This document shows, piece after piece, positions 1-8,405 of a stretch of DNA of 64,000 nucleotides. The notes beneath the pieces were generated by a model, which was given only the letters and a program-made list of their open reading frames with translations, did no database searches and was not told where the DNA came from. Origin of the DNA: Pedobacter miscanthi (lineage in GTDB: Bacteria; Bacteroidota; Bacteroidia; Sphingobacteriales; Sphingobacteriaceae); NCBI RefSeq assembly GCF_003315595.1, contig NZ_QNQU01000006.1, forward strand, positions 124,001 through 188,000, given 5' to 3'. A program made the translations under genes and the position numbers. Position 1 is the first letter of the stretch; each line of letters opens with the position of its first letter.

Positions 1-316
1 ATTCACCTGTAGGGATGGTTGAGGCAATGGCAATTACCGGAACATGCGATCGGTGTGCATCGTAAAGTCCGTTGATCAAATGTACGTGTCCTGGTCCGCA
101 GCTACCCGCGCAACAGGCAATCCCATCAAGTTCGGCTTCGGCAGCAGCTGCAAAAGCACCCACCTCTTCATTGCGTACGTGGATCCACTTTATTTTGCCG
201 TTTCTTCTTACGGCATCGTTAAAATAATTCAAACTGTCTCCGGTAACGGCATAAACTCTTTTTACGCCAACCTCAACCAGCATTTCAACCAGTTGTTCTG
301 CAACATTTTTACCCAT
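1..316 (-). CDS. poxB: Pyruvate oxidase/dehydrogenase (ThDP enzyme), N-terminal part
   Basis: Only the first 105 residues lie in the window; the gene continues past the left edge. The translation has the ThDP-binding N-terminal domain of PoxB-type enzymes: VYAVTGDSLN near residue 21, then RNEEVGAFAA, where the Glu at about residue 50 is the one that activates thiamine diphosphate in this superfamily, then GSCGPGHVHLINGLYDAH. That last block is very close to E. coli PoxB, which decarboxylates pyruvate to acetate and CO2 at the membrane with FAD. Acetolactate synthase or another ThDP enzyme is less likely because of the GSCGPG..HLINGL block. The start is the ATG at 314-316; there is no good alternative. 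Confidence 0.8.
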   Translation of the reverse strand, partial: MGKNVAEQLVEMLVEVGVKRVYAVTGDSLNYFNDAVRRNGKIKWIHVRNEEVGAFAAAAEAELDGIACCAGSCGPGHVHLINGLYDAHRSHVPVIAIASTIPTGE

Positions 317-399
317 GAAAGTATTTTTTAATAAGGGGGATTTATATACCTAATAAATAGCCGAAGCGGGTATATTGTTTTAAACAAAAGGTATAAATG

Positions 400-633
400 A
401 AGCCATTATGACTTGGCAAAACATTAGACTATAAATTGTAACATAAGTAAAGCGATATCAGCAGGGTGAAGTTTTCTTCACTAAAACTTCATAAATGAAG
501 TGCACCTTTGAAATAACAAAACACGAAGCGATTTCAATTTTGTTAAATTCTAAAAACTCATAATTAGTTTTTTAGTTTTCCGGTTACCCTTATCTGATAC
601 CTCATGTATTGCAAAATACATGAGGTTTTTTTT
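400..633 (+). ncRNA. Candidate structured small RNA ending in an orphan terminator
   Basis: This stretch holds no open frame, yet it ends in a strong intrinsic terminator at 600-633 and no plus-strand gene lies upstream to use it. It contains several further short hairpins: GTGAAG/CTTCAC near 468-482, ACTTCAT/ATGAAGT near 485-502, and CTAAAAACT pairing with AGTTTTTTAG at 550-574. A small RNA transcribed toward the chitinase gene is the simplest reading. I could not identify a family or a convincing promoter, so the left boundary is only a guess. Confidence 0.25.
600..633 (+). terminator. Intrinsic terminator, 11-bp stem plus T8
   Basis: CCTCATGTATT and AATACATGAGG form a perfect 11-bp stem around a GCAA loop and are followed by eight T. 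It lies 33 bp before the chitinase start, so it would end a transcript from upstream, not the chitinase message. Confidence 0.7.
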
Positions 634-666
634 ATTAAATTAGCTAATATACCTATCCCATAAGTT

Positions 667-1617
667 ATGAAAAGCAAATTGAGCACAATTCTAATTTCAA
701 CGCTATGCTTATTTAATTTTGGTTTCGCCCAGGCAAAATCAACGGTTCCCAGCTATTTTTCAGAAAAAGTGTTCAATGGTTTCTTTCCACAGCGGAATAA
801 ATTTTACAGTTACGCTTCATTCAGCAAAGCCATCCTGGCCATGTCTTTTATTAAAATAAAGATTGAAAAACGTGGCGACTGGATTTATAAAATCACCAGA
901 ACAGATAAAAGGAATAATAAAGAAACCGTGATCAGGCAGGATAAAGACTGGAACGAAACCTGGGCAAAAGCAAAACCCTACAGCATTTTAAATATCGATT
1001 ATGCCGATTTTGGTGCTTCCAAAGATAACAATGTAAATAAGAAAGAGCTTGCCGCATTGTTTGCACATATTGCCCACGAAACCCGCAACGGGATCAACAA
1101 TAAATACAATGATGGTTTAATGCTTAGTCATGAACTGGATACCAATGCCAATTATGTTATTGCCAATGTAAACTATCCTGCCGTAGCCGGAAAAAAATAT
1201 TATGGTCGTGGTCCCATCCAACTGAGTTACAATAGTAATTATGGGTTTGCTTCGGGCTGTATTTTCGGGGATAAAAATATCTTGCTCAAAAATCCGAGCC
1301 TGGTTGGCACAAACGCCATTACAGCATTTGAAACGGCAATTTATTTCTGGATGACCCCGCAGGGTGCAAAACCATCGCCGCATAATGTAATTACAGGTAA
1401 ATGGAAACCAACCGCTGCCGAAGCGCAAAAAGGATACAGGGCAGGTTTCGGCATGACAATTAATATTGTGAATGGCGCATTAGAATGTAATAAAGGAACC
1501 GAAATGCCAGCAATGAAAGATCGCATTGGTTTTTACCAGTATTTTTTGAAAAAGCTGAATGTTACAGATCCTAACTGTTCTTGCGATTGTGCGAAAATGG
1601 AGCCTTATCCGGGTTGA
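667..1617 (+). CDS. Secreted glycoside hydrolase family 19 chitinase
   Basis: A 316-residue protein with a cleavable signal peptide (about residues 1-23, ending AQA). The region 127-300 is a GH19 catalytic domain, an inverting endo-chitinase fold. LFAHIAHET at 131-139 carries the probable general acid Glu138, KKYYGRGPIQLSYN starting near 176 is the family hallmark, and Glu156 in SHELD sits about where the second catalytic Glu is expected. Residues 24-125 are not recognised. The tail CSCDCAK is Cys-rich but too short for a chitin-binding module, and no such module is present. The related activity of peptidoglycan-like substrate cleavage cannot be excluded. A strong bidirectional terminator follows. 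Confidence 0.85.
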   Translation: MKSKLSTILISTLCLFNFGFAQAKSTVPSYFSEKVFNGFFPQRNKFYSYASFSKAILAMSFIKIKIEKRGDWIYKITRTDKRNNKETVIRQDKDWNETWAKAKPYSILNIDYADFGASKDNNVNKKELAALFAHIAHETRNGINNKYNDGLMLSHELDTNANYVIANVNYPAVAGKKYYGRGPIQLSYNSNYGFASGCIFGDKNILLKNPSLVGTNAITAFETAIYFWMTPQGAKPSPHNVITGKWKPTAAEAQKGYRAGFGMTINIVNGALECNKGTEMPAMKDRIGFYQYFLKKLNVTDPNCSCDCAKMEPYPG

Positions 1618-1637
1618 GAGGTTGAGTTTTTAAAGCC

Positions 1638-1670
1638 AAAGAAGTCAAGTTTTAAAAACTTGACTTCTTT
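1638..1670. terminator. Bidirectional terminator between convergent genes
   Basis: AAAGAAGTCAAGTTT pairs perfectly over 15 bp with AAACTTGACTTCTTT across a 3-nt loop, with A-rich and T-rich flanks. It serves the chitinase gene from the left and the DsbA-like gene from the right. Confidence 0.75.
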
Positions 1671-1672
1671 AA

Positions 1673-2191
1673 CTATTCCGTACTTTCTTTAAGCATCTGG
1701 TACAAATCTGTAGCTCCGCCATCAAATTTAGTTCCGTTTACATAAAATGATGGTGTACCGTTTACGCCACTGCGTATACCACTGTCGAAGTTATCTTCAA
1801 TGATGGTTTTAATCTCTTCCGAAGCACTATCTTTCTGGAATTGCTCCAAATCCAATCCAATGGTTTCGGCCAGTTCATAAAATAACTCGCCATTTAATCG
1901 GTATTGATTTTCGTAAAGGGCATCATGCATTTCCCAAAATTTACCTTGTAATGCCGCTGCTTCCGCTGCAATTGCCGCCGGAAAAGCATATTCGTGCGCA
2001 TTGGCCAAAGGAAAATGGCGGAAAACAAATTTGATCTGATGACCAAATGTTTCCTCAATTTCTTTCATAATGGGATAAGCATCACCACAGAAAGGGCATT
2101 GGTAATCGCCAAATTCTACTATGGTAATACTTGCCGAATCATCTCCCTGGATATGATCCTGACTATTTATTTCGGGTTTTAATGTGCTCAT
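1673..2191 (-). CDS. DsbA-family thioredoxin-fold protein (cytoplasmic)
   Basis: 172 residues with a thioredoxin fold of the DsbA/Thioredoxin_4 type. The redox motif CPFC is at 32-35 and the cis-proline loop is in NGTPSFYVNG near residue 144. There is no signal peptide, so it probably works in the cytoplasm, unlike periplasmic DsbA. The start codon lies one base after the stop codon of the upstream peroxiredoxin gene, so the two are almost certainly one translationally coupled operon. A role as the partner that reduces the peroxiredoxin, or in a shared peroxide response, is inference from that pairing. A FrnE-like or Na+/H+ antiporter-associated role is possible but unsupported. Confidence 0.8.
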   Translation of the reverse strand: MSTLKPEINSQDHIQGDDSASITIVEFGDYQCPFCGDAYPIMKEIEETFGHQIKFVFRHFPLANAHEYAFPAAIAAEAAALQGKFWEMHDALYENQYRLNGELFYELAETIGLDLEQFQKDSASEEIKTIIEDNFDSGIRSGVNGTPSFYVNGTKFDGGATDLYQMLKESTE

Positions 2192-2192
2192 C

Positions 2193-2654
2193 TTATTTCT
2201 TGCTTAATTCTTCCAACACTTCCAAAATACCATCTGCACCAGGATTAACGGCTATTGGAGACAAATAACTCCAGGCAATTTTGCCTTCTTTATCAATTAC
2301 GAAAAGTGCCCTTTTACTTTCGCCAACTTCTTCATCATATACACCATAAGCTTTAGATACAGCACCTTTTGGTTCAAAATCGGCCAATAAAGGGAAGTGC
2401 AGTTTCCTATTTTCTTCGAAAGCCACATGGCACCAAACGCTATCAACCGAAACACCAAAAATCTGTGCATCGTATTTGCTAAAATATTTCAGCATCTCGT
2501 TGTAAAGAGCCATCTGGTCGCTGCAAACGGGACTCCAGTCGGCGGGATAAAAAGCCAGGATGACGTTTTTTCCTTTAAAATCTTTAAGTTTTATTTTTTG
2601 ATCGGGGGTAGCATTCAATTCGAAATCTGGTGCTGTAGCGCCTTTTTCTAACAT
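2193..2654 (-). CDS. Peroxiredoxin (AhpC/TSA family)
   Basis: 153 residues, the normal length for a small peroxiredoxin, which reduces H2O2 and organic hydroperoxides through a reactive cysteine. The peroxidatic Cys44 is in PADWSPVC, the PxxxxxxC loop of the family. A second cysteine, Cys75 in SVWCHVAF, is not at the usual resolving position of 2-Cys AhpC, so the recycling chemistry is uncertain. It is the first gene of a coupled pair with the DsbA-like protein just downstream. The first Met is taken as the start because the protein begins in family register (GATAPDFEL). Confidence 0.85.
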   Translation of the reverse strand: MLEKGATAPDFELNATPDQKIKLKDFKGKNVILAFYPADWSPVCSDQMALYNEMLKYFSKYDAQIFGVSVDSVWCHVAFEENRKLHFPLLADFEPKGAVSKAYGVYDEEVGESKRALFVIDKEGKIAWSYLSPIAVNPGADGILEVLEELSKK

Positions 2655-2730
2655 ATCCGGGAGTTTAAATTCAAATCGTTTATTAATTAACAGTATAGCC
2701 TAACTGTTGTTTGAGTTTTGGGATAAAAGC

Positions 2731-3648
2731 CTAACCTAATTTTTGTCTTTTAATTAAATAAGACTGGAGGATGGGATAAAAACCCTGGTTCATATCGGCA
2801 TCAATCAGGTCGATTTTATATTGGGCACATTTCAGGGCAATTTGCTGCCGGTAACTCGAAACCGCAGCAGTATAGTTATCTTTTACCTGGTTGGTATGCA
2901 CCTTAATGGTTTCGCCTGTTTCCATATCGATAAACTGGTACGGGCGGTTTTCAAAATTAAAATCAACTTCTTTTGATTGATCTACGACGTTAAAAACCAC
3001 TACCTCATGTTTGTTAAACTTTAAATGCTGTAATGCATCAAAAAATTCATCTGTTTTATCAGTACTGGTTTGCGTGTTAAACAGGTCACTGAAGATGATT
3101 ACCAACGAGCGTTTATGAATCAGTTCTGCCACCTGGTGTAAAGCCTCGCTTAAATTCGTCTGCGCATTTACTTTTGGTTTCTGCAACAGTTCTTCCAGCT
3201 GCGTAAATAAATATTTCTGGTGTACTGTAGTCGATTTCGCCGGCGAATTGAGCAGTATTTCATCCGTAAATAAACTCAATCCAAAGGCATCGCGTTGTTT
3301 CTTTAACAAATACATTAAAGATGCCGCAGCCTGTATCGAGAAAATCAGCTTGTTGTTTTTGGGTTCCGGAAAATACATTGATGAAGAAACATCAATCACA
3401 AACTGGCAGCGCAGGTTGGTTTCTTCCTCAAAACGTTTGCTGTAAAGTTTATCGGTTTTGGCGTATAATTTCCAGTCGATATTTTTAACATTATCGCCGT
3501 TGTTGTATTGACGGTGCTCGGCAAACTCTACCGAAAAGCCATGAAACGGACTTTTATGCAAACCGGTAATAAAACCTTCTACCACTTGCTGGGCAAGCAA
3601 TTCTAAATTACCATAGCTTGTTTCGTTCTCGTAGTTTACCGCCTGCAT
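2731..3648 (-). CDS. DUF58 domain protein with vWA-like fold
   Basis: 305 residues. The DUF58 hallmark block (EHRQYNNGDNVKNIDWK, near residues 44-60) precedes a von Willebrand A-like domain with the metal-site motif DVSSS at 86-90. No signal peptide or membrane segment is visible. DUF58 proteins usually sit beside MoxR AAA+ ATPases and Bat-type vWA membrane proteins and are thought to help assemble or mature complexes. Here no MoxR gene is adjacent, which makes this copy an orphan. Its substrate is unknown. Confidence 0.8.
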   Translation of the reverse strand: MQAVNYENETSYGNLELLAQQVVEGFITGLHKSPFHGFSVEFAEHRQYNNGDNVKNIDWKLYAKTDKLYSKRFEEETNLRCQFVIDVSSSMYFPEPKNNKLIFSIQAAASLMYLLKKQRDAFGLSLFTDEILLNSPAKSTTVHQKYLFTQLEELLQKPKVNAQTNLSEALHQVAELIHKRSLVIIFSDLFNTQTSTDKTDEFFDALQHLKFNKHEVVVFNVVDQSKEVDFNFENRPYQFIDMETGETIKVHTNQVKDNYTAAVSSYRQQIALKCAQYKIDLIDADMNQGFYPILQSYLIKRQKLG

Positions 3649-3932
3649 ATGGTAAAGCTAATAAAAGATTTATTAAAAAGCCAAGACTTCCGAAGTTTCA
3701 AAAGGAACAGCACCGGCCAACCTCAGCAGTTGGATGCCGGAACCATAAACAGACAAGTGAAAACTGATCGGGGTGTTGCCAAATGGTCGGGCTTTTCAGG
3801 GCTGCGCTGCGATACCAATTAAAACCCGGAACTGAACCCTTACAATCCCTATCGCAAAATTATTGCTTTAAAAGCCCCGCAGTTTTTCGAAACCAGTGTG
3901 GTTTTGTGTGGCAAAAAAATTATTTTAGCTAC

Positions 3933-4493
3933 ATGCAATACAATCACTTGCTCAACAGCATTAAAACCACCCTTCAAAAAAGTAAAGTAGAAAAACTGGC
4001 TGCCATTGCTTCTGATGAAACCTTTTCGGTTAAAGACCTGATCGATTTAAGCTTTTATCATGATGAGCAGATCGGCTTTAGGGCTGCATGGATATTAGAA
4101 AATGTATTTACTGCGCATCAGCAAAGGTTTTTGCCGCATGTATACTATTTCTTAGAAAAACTACCGTTACAACATAATCTATCAGCACTTCGGCATTATG
4201 TTAAAATTCTAGCCTTTATGACGAAGAAAAATGCTAATATAACTGTTAAAAAGATCATTTCTGACTATGATACCGATACATTGGTAGAAGTGGTTTTTGC
4301 CTGGCTTATTGATGAAAAGATTCCGGTTGCTATTAAATCCCATTGCCTTAATATCCTGGCAAATTTAAATTGGAAGCACAATTGGATAAGAGAAGAGCTG
4401 CTGCAAACCATGGATTTTCTGGTGGATAAGGAAAGTGTTGGCTTTTTTGCAAAGGTAAGGCAGATCAGGAAACAGTTTTCAGTTGGCAGTTAG
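3933..4493 (+). CDS. HEAT-like helical protein, function unknown
   Basis: A 186-residue, soluble, largely alpha-helical protein with a repeat feel (DEQIGFRAAWILENVF and SLSNIL-like helices), resembling HEAT repeats. I do not recognise its family. The open frame extends upstream to 3783, but the ATG at 3933 is preferred: a TATTTTAG box, one mismatch from the Bacteroidota -7 consensus, lies just upstream, and the extra N-terminus is translated from repeat-like DNA. The C-terminal residues FSVGS run into the cagtt-ggcag type intergenic repeat that follows, so the end of the protein may also be repeat-derived. Confidence 0.6.
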   Translation: MQYNHLLNSIKTTLQKSKVEKLAAIASDETFSVKDLIDLSFYHDEQIGFRAAWILENVFTAHQQRFLPHVYYFLEKLPLQHNLSALRHYVKILAFMTKKNANITVKKIISDYDTDTLVEVVFAWLIDEKIPVAIKSHCLNILANLNWKHNWIREELLQTMDFLVDKESVGFFAKVRQIRKQFSVGS

Positions 4494-4661
4494 CGGTTTT
4501 GAGTTGGCAGTTCTCAAACCCTCAACCGTCTTACCTTCTGCCTTCCGCCTTATAAGCTCTTTAACCTTATATCGGTTAGCATAAAGTCAAATCTTCCAAA
4601 AGAGATCAAATTTGCACTACCTTTCAGCTTTAGTCTTTCAGCTTTTAGCTATTTTTACGAA

Positions 4662-5237
4662 ATGAGTACAACATACGAAATCATCTCAAAAGTTATAAAA
4701 GAACGTCGCAGTATTTTTCCTGCCAGTTATATTAAAAAAGAAATCCCGGTTGAAGTCATCAATCAGATTTTAGAAACAGCCAATTACGCGCCAACACATA
4801 AACTAACCCAGCCATGGCGTTTTGTGGTGATCAGGAAAGCAGGTTTGGGCAAATTAGGTGAAGAACTGGGCAGGTTATATAAAGACATGGTTAGTCCGCA
4901 ACAGTTTTTGCAGAAAAAGTACGATAGTTTTGCCGAGAAAACCAGCCAGTCTGATTGTATTATTGCCATCAATATGCAGTTAAGCGGTAAAATACCTGAG
5001 TGGGAGGAGCTTGCGGCAGTGGCGTGCGCGGTACAAAACATGGCCTTAACCGCCGAAAGTTTGCAGGTAGGTGCTTACTGGAGTTCGCCACCACTGATAG
5101 ATTATCTGGGCGATTTTTTAAGCCTGAGTGAAAATGAAAAATGTATCGGTTTGTTTTATATGGGCTATCATAACGAAAAACCATGGGCACCCAACAGAAC
5201 TGCTATTGAAGAAAAAGTAAGGTGGATTGAGGATTAG
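4662..5237 (+). CDS. Nitroreductase family protein (FMN-dependent)
   Basis: 191 residues of the nitroreductase fold: RRSIFPASY near residue 16, then ETANYAPTHKLTQPWRFVV near 37-56, the FMN phosphate- and ring-binding segment, and GAYWSSPP near 138. Such enzymes reduce nitro-compounds, quinones or flavins with NAD(P)H. The sequence is closer to the small YdjA-type branch than to NfsB. No partner gene is adjacent. The upstream region has repeats of the cagctttcag type and a near-consensus -7 box (TATTTTTA) just before the start. Confidence 0.8.
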   Translation: MSTTYEIISKVIKERRSIFPASYIKKEIPVEVINQILETANYAPTHKLTQPWRFVVIRKAGLGKLGEELGRLYKDMVSPQQFLQKKYDSFAEKTSQSDCIIAINMQLSGKIPEWEELAAVACAVQNMALTAESLQVGAYWSSPPLIDYLGDFLSLSENEKCIGLFYMGYHNEKPWAPNRTAIEEKVRWIED

Positions 5238-5457
5238 TTTTCAGTCCACAGTCCGCAGTCTTTAGTCTCTAGTCTGGTTTATTGGTTCACTGTTCAATCG
5301 TTCATTAAGCTAACTGTTCAAATTAGTTAATGGACTCTAAAAGTGAGTGTTTTTAATTAGCAGGTATTTTTAATTATTCACGAGTACTCTACTTTGGACT
5401 GCCGACTTCGGACTATTTACATCATCCATCAAACATCTTCCATTTTACATCATTTAT

Positions 5458-5910
5458 ATGTCTGCATTAAAATCTAACCTCTATCAGCTTTGCTTAACTT
5501 TTATCCAGAACAGGATAGAAAATATCGAATATTCACTGCAGCAGGCCAGGCAGGCTTCTAATGATGATACTAAAAGCAGTGCCGGTGATAAATACGAAAC
5601 CACGCGTGAAATGATGCAACAGGAAATGGACCGCAACAATAAACTGTTATATGAAGCCGGGCAACAAAAAATTGCTCTTCAACAGGTAGAAAATGTTGAA
5701 GCAGGTAAAGTGGTTAAAAACGGTAATGTGGTACTAAGCTCCGAAGGTAACTTTTACATTAGCATTAGCGCGGGTGAACTCAATACCGACGGACAGAAAT
5801 TCTTTGCTGTATCGCAGGCTTCGCCTATTGGCAGATTTTTGATCGGGAAAGCGGTAGGTGAAAGTTTTAAGTTTAACGGCAAGGAATATTTGGTGAAAGA
5901 GATATTGTAG
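5458..5910 (+). CDS. GreA/GreB C-terminal-like protein with coiled coil
   Basis: 150 residues in two parts. Residues 1-85 form a predicted coiled coil rich in Gln, Glu and Met. The C-terminal 60 residues end with SPIGRFLIGKAVGESFKFNGKEY, which matches the GreA/GreB C-terminal (FKBP-like) domain signature SPxGxALxGxxxGD. This family is widespread in Bacteroidota and is often mislabelled 3-oxoacyl-ACP synthase. Binding to RNA polymerase is plausible from the domain pair. The acidic tip of GreA is not obvious, so transcript cleavage stimulation is not assured. Confidence 0.65.
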   Translation: MSALKSNLYQLCLTFIQNRIENIEYSLQQARQASNDDTKSSAGDKYETTREMMQQEMDRNNKLLYEAGQQKIALQQVENVEAGKVVKNGNVVLSSEGNFYISISAGELNTDGQKFFAVSQASPIGRFLIGKAVGESFKFNGKEYLVKEIL

Positions 5911-5917
5911 AAAAAAT

Positions 5918-6046
5918 CGTCATCTCGACCGAAACGCGACCTGTACCGATTCTTCATCGGTAGTGGAGCGCCTGCCCGTACAGGCGGGGAGAGATCTACC
6001 TCGAGATAGATTTCTCGACTTCGTTACGCTCCGCTCGAAATGACGG
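5918..6046. repeat. Dispersed palindromic repeat, copy 1 (with nested hairpin)
   Basis: The element begins CGTCATCTCGACCGAA and ends CGCTCGAAATGACGG, so its ends are inverted copies. The core AGATCTACCTCGAGATAGAT is shared with the copy at 22722-22808. A nested palindrome (GCCTGCCCGTACAGGC) interrupts this copy. It sits between convergent genes and may also act as a terminator or mRNA-stabilising element. Confidence 0.7.
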
Positions 6047-6081
6047 CGATATATTATAGTGATCTTTTTAAACTTCGCAAA

Positions 6082-7248
6082 TTACCTAATCCCCATGCGT
6101 TGCGCAAAAGCCGGTACCAAATAGGTTTTTAAATCTGCATAAGGAATAAACACCACAATCTGCCCCTGGGCGTAACTGGCTACTTCGTAAGGATTGTACA
6201 TAAATGCAATTCCATTGTTGTTGAAGTAGAAATTATTGTTCGGTTTGATGAAATCGTCGAAGAGTACAGTACTTATTGCATCTTTAGCCTTAATATTATA
6301 TTCTTTACGGAGGTTACGTTCTAAAATTCCCTGTAAAGTGTTCGAATCTACTTTAATAATATCGCTCAAAACCATTTGTTTTTTGTTCTTCACATCAAGG
6401 CAGTACATTACACTGCTATAATTTCCGTGTGCACCGCCTGTGTAGGCATCGGCTAAAAAATCAATTACTACATAACCATTATCATTGTAGCTTATGGATT
6501 GCTGGGTGTTGTTGGTGTAATTCATCCAGGCCTGGAAATCATCGTCGCGACCATTTTTCTGTTGTTCGGCAACCTGTATTTTGTAATCTTTAAAATAATC
6601 GGTAGCGATATTTTTAAAACCGGTTGAAAGGGCTACCTGTGGACCTAGATCTAATATTTTTTTAAGTTGAGTATTTAACCAGGTACTGTATTCGTCAGTA
6701 TTTTTACTTTCGAGGTACTCAAAACTGATCTGTGCAGCTGGAGATTTGGCCTGGTTAGTAAAAGCTTTAACTGAATCTTCGTAAATACCTGCTTTAAACT
6801 GGTAACTTCCTTCAGGATATTTTTCTGTAAGCACTATTGGAAATTTTTTGGCTTTATCACCACTTTCCCATTTGCCATTAAAGCCATTTCCGTTCCACTT
6901 CAGGGCCAAATGCGGCGATTTAAAATCCTGTGTAAAGTACGATTCATAGTAACTGTATTCGGTAAGTATAATGCTATCTTTACCAATCAGGGTATCGGTT
7001 GAGAGGTTAAGCCATGAACCATCATAATAATAAGAGCCGCTTACATCATCATTAACCTTTTGCAGGTGCATGATTACCTTTTTGCCCGCAATGGTGCCCT
7101 CCAGCCTCTTATAAAAAGTATTACCAAGTTCTGTTTTGGCACTTGCAGTACTATCGGTCGTTCCGATGCTATTGTTTGTGCTTTTTGGGTTGTTACAGGC
7201 AGATAATATGGTTATTACGAAAAGGCATATCAGGCAGGTATACTTCAT
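6082..7248 (-). CDS. Lipoprotein with DUF3298/DUF4163 (RsiV-like) domain
   Basis: 388 residues with a lipoprotein signal (Cys18 after ILSA), so it is exported and lipid-anchored. The C-terminal half carries the DUF4163-DUF3298 pattern: VVIDFLADAYTGGAHGNYSS near residue 264, then DIIKVDSNTLQGIL and IAFMYNPYEVASYAQG. The same module occurs in the sigma-V anti-sigma factor RsiV, where it binds lysozyme, but here there is no anti-sigma helix and no sigma gene nearby. The N-terminal half (residues 40-150) describes material cost of a repeated beta structure and is not recognised. Confidence 0.7.
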   Translation of the reverse strand: MKYTCLICLFVITILSACNNPKSTNNSIGTTDSTASAKTELGNTFYKRLEGTIAGKKVIMHLQKVNDDVSGSYYYDGSWLNLSTDTLIGKDSIILTEYSYYESYFTQDFKSPHLALKWNGNGFNGKWESGDKAKKFPIVLTEKYPEGSYQFKAGIYEDSVKAFTNQAKSPAAQISFEYLESKNTDEYSTWLNTQLKKILDLGPQVALSTGFKNIATDYFKDYKIQVAEQQKNGRDDDFQAWMNYTNNTQQSISYNDNGYVVIDFLADAYTGGAHGNYSSVMYCLDVKNKKQMVLSDIIKVDSNTLQGILERNLRKEYNIKAKDAISTVLFDDFIKPNNNFYFNNNGIAFMYNPYEVASYAQGQIVVFIPYADLKTYLVPAFAQRMGIR

Positions 7249-7411
7249 AAGGCTTAATTGTTGTAATGTTACAAGGTTGTAAAGTTGAAACGTTGAGTTG
7301 ATTTCAAGATTCTACCTTTTTGCAAATGTTTAAAAGTTAAAGATTGGAATATTATATATGGCGGTTGCATTAACCTTCCAACATTTAAACCTTTCAACAT
7401 TTAAACCCCTT

Positions 7412-8299
7412 TTATTTAGCTTTTGTTTTATTAAAGCTCTTATTAATGCTGTAATAAAGGTTTTTTGCAGTGTATCTTCCCGGGTCTATAATTCTTCTGA
7501 TGGTGTAAAGCGGATAATTTTCATTCCTTGCGGTTGACAGGATAAAGGCGGCTTTAAATCCGTGTTCCTTTAACTTGTGCAGGGTCGAAGATTTAGAAAC
7601 ACCATAAGGAAAGGCAAAATATTCAACTTTTTTGCCGGTAATCTGTTCCAGTTTTTTTGTTGGTTCATCAATCTGGGTAGTCCAGTCGGCATCGGTAAAC
7701 TGGGCGAAATTTTTATGATCGTAGGTGTGGCTGGCAATGGTATTTCCTTCGTCTGATAATTGTTTAATCTGCTCTTTGGTCATGTAATTAATCCTTCCTT
7801 TTCTACCGATGGAAACCGTCATGATAAAATAAACACCTTTAAAACCATATTTTTTCAGTGTAGCGTTTCCTACGGTAAACTGATCTTCGTCGGTATCATC
7901 AAAACTGATGATGATTGGTTTTTCGGGTAATTTGGCACCGTAAACCAGGTAATTGTACAAGTCATCAGGCTGAATGGTGTGGTAACCGCTATCGGCCAGC
8001 ATTTTAATGTGCTCGCGGAATTTATCAGGCGCAATAATATCGTCGTGTGCCCTTTTGCTATCGCTTGCAATGTTGTTCCTGATCTGGTGATAACACAATA
8101 CAGGTACCTCCCTGCGGGCCATAATGGTTTTATTATCCGCAGGTTTTGTATTCGTAGTATCTGTTTTAACCTGTTGCCCGGTGGTATTGTTTACAGCTGT
8201 TTTTTCCTTTTGCTTATTACCTGAACATGCCATTGAAAATGATCCCAAAAATAAGATGGATAATAGCGTGCGAACGGCCGGTTTTAAATGTGCATTCAA
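7412..8299 (-). CDS. Polysaccharide deacetylase lipoprotein, copy A
   Basis: 295 residues: lipoprotein signal with Cys25 (SMAC), a Thr/Asn/Lys-rich linker, then a NodB-homology domain. REVPVLCYHQI opens the domain, ISFDD provides the metal-binding Asp pair, and SHTYDH the metal-binding His pair of carbohydrate esterase family 4. These enzymes remove N- or O-acetyl groups from polysaccharides such as chitin oligomers, peptidoglycan or biofilm poly-GlcNAc. The gene next upstream (8406-9284) is a close paralogue, so this is a tandem duplication. Envelope or exopolysaccharide modification is likely; the substrate is not known. Confidence 0.8.
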   Translation of the reverse strand: MNAHLKPAVRTLLSILFLGSFSMACSGNKQKEKTAVNNTTGQQVKTDTTNTKPADNKTIMARREVPVLCYHQIRNNIASDSKRAHDDIIAPDKFREHIKMLADSGYHTIQPDDLYNYLVYGAKLPEKPIIISFDDTDEDQFTVGNATLKKYGFKGVYFIMTVSIGRKGRINYMTKEQIKQLSDEGNTIASHTYDHKNFAQFTDADWTTQIDEPTKKLEQITGKKVEYFAFPYGVSKSSTLHKLKEHGFKAAFILSTARNENYPLYTIRRIIDPGRYTAKNLYYSINKSFNKTKAK

Positions 8300-8369
8300 T
8301 TTGTTGTGATTTTATTTGATCAAAGATAGAGCGTTTTCAGAAAGGATAAAGTCTTTTTCGTAAGTACAT

Positions 8370-8400
8370 AAAAAACAAAATCCCGACTATTCCCGGGATT
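8370..8400 (-). terminator. Intrinsic terminator after deacetylase copy B
   Basis: AATCCCG and CGGGATT form the stem; on the minus strand the hairpin is followed by TTTTGTTTTTT. It separates the two tandem deacetylase genes, so copy A may need its own promoter. Confidence 0.6.
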
Positions 8401-8405
8401 GATGT

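Noticed and set aside
44..331. 95-codon open frame on the plus strand
   Set aside because: It is antisense to the pyruvate oxidase start, which has clear family motifs.
3649..3932. Riboswitch-like leader before the HEAT-like gene
   Set aside because: The hairpins (CCGGC..GCCGG near 3713-3740) do not match any riboswitch core that I know; the DNA looks like a decayed repeat.
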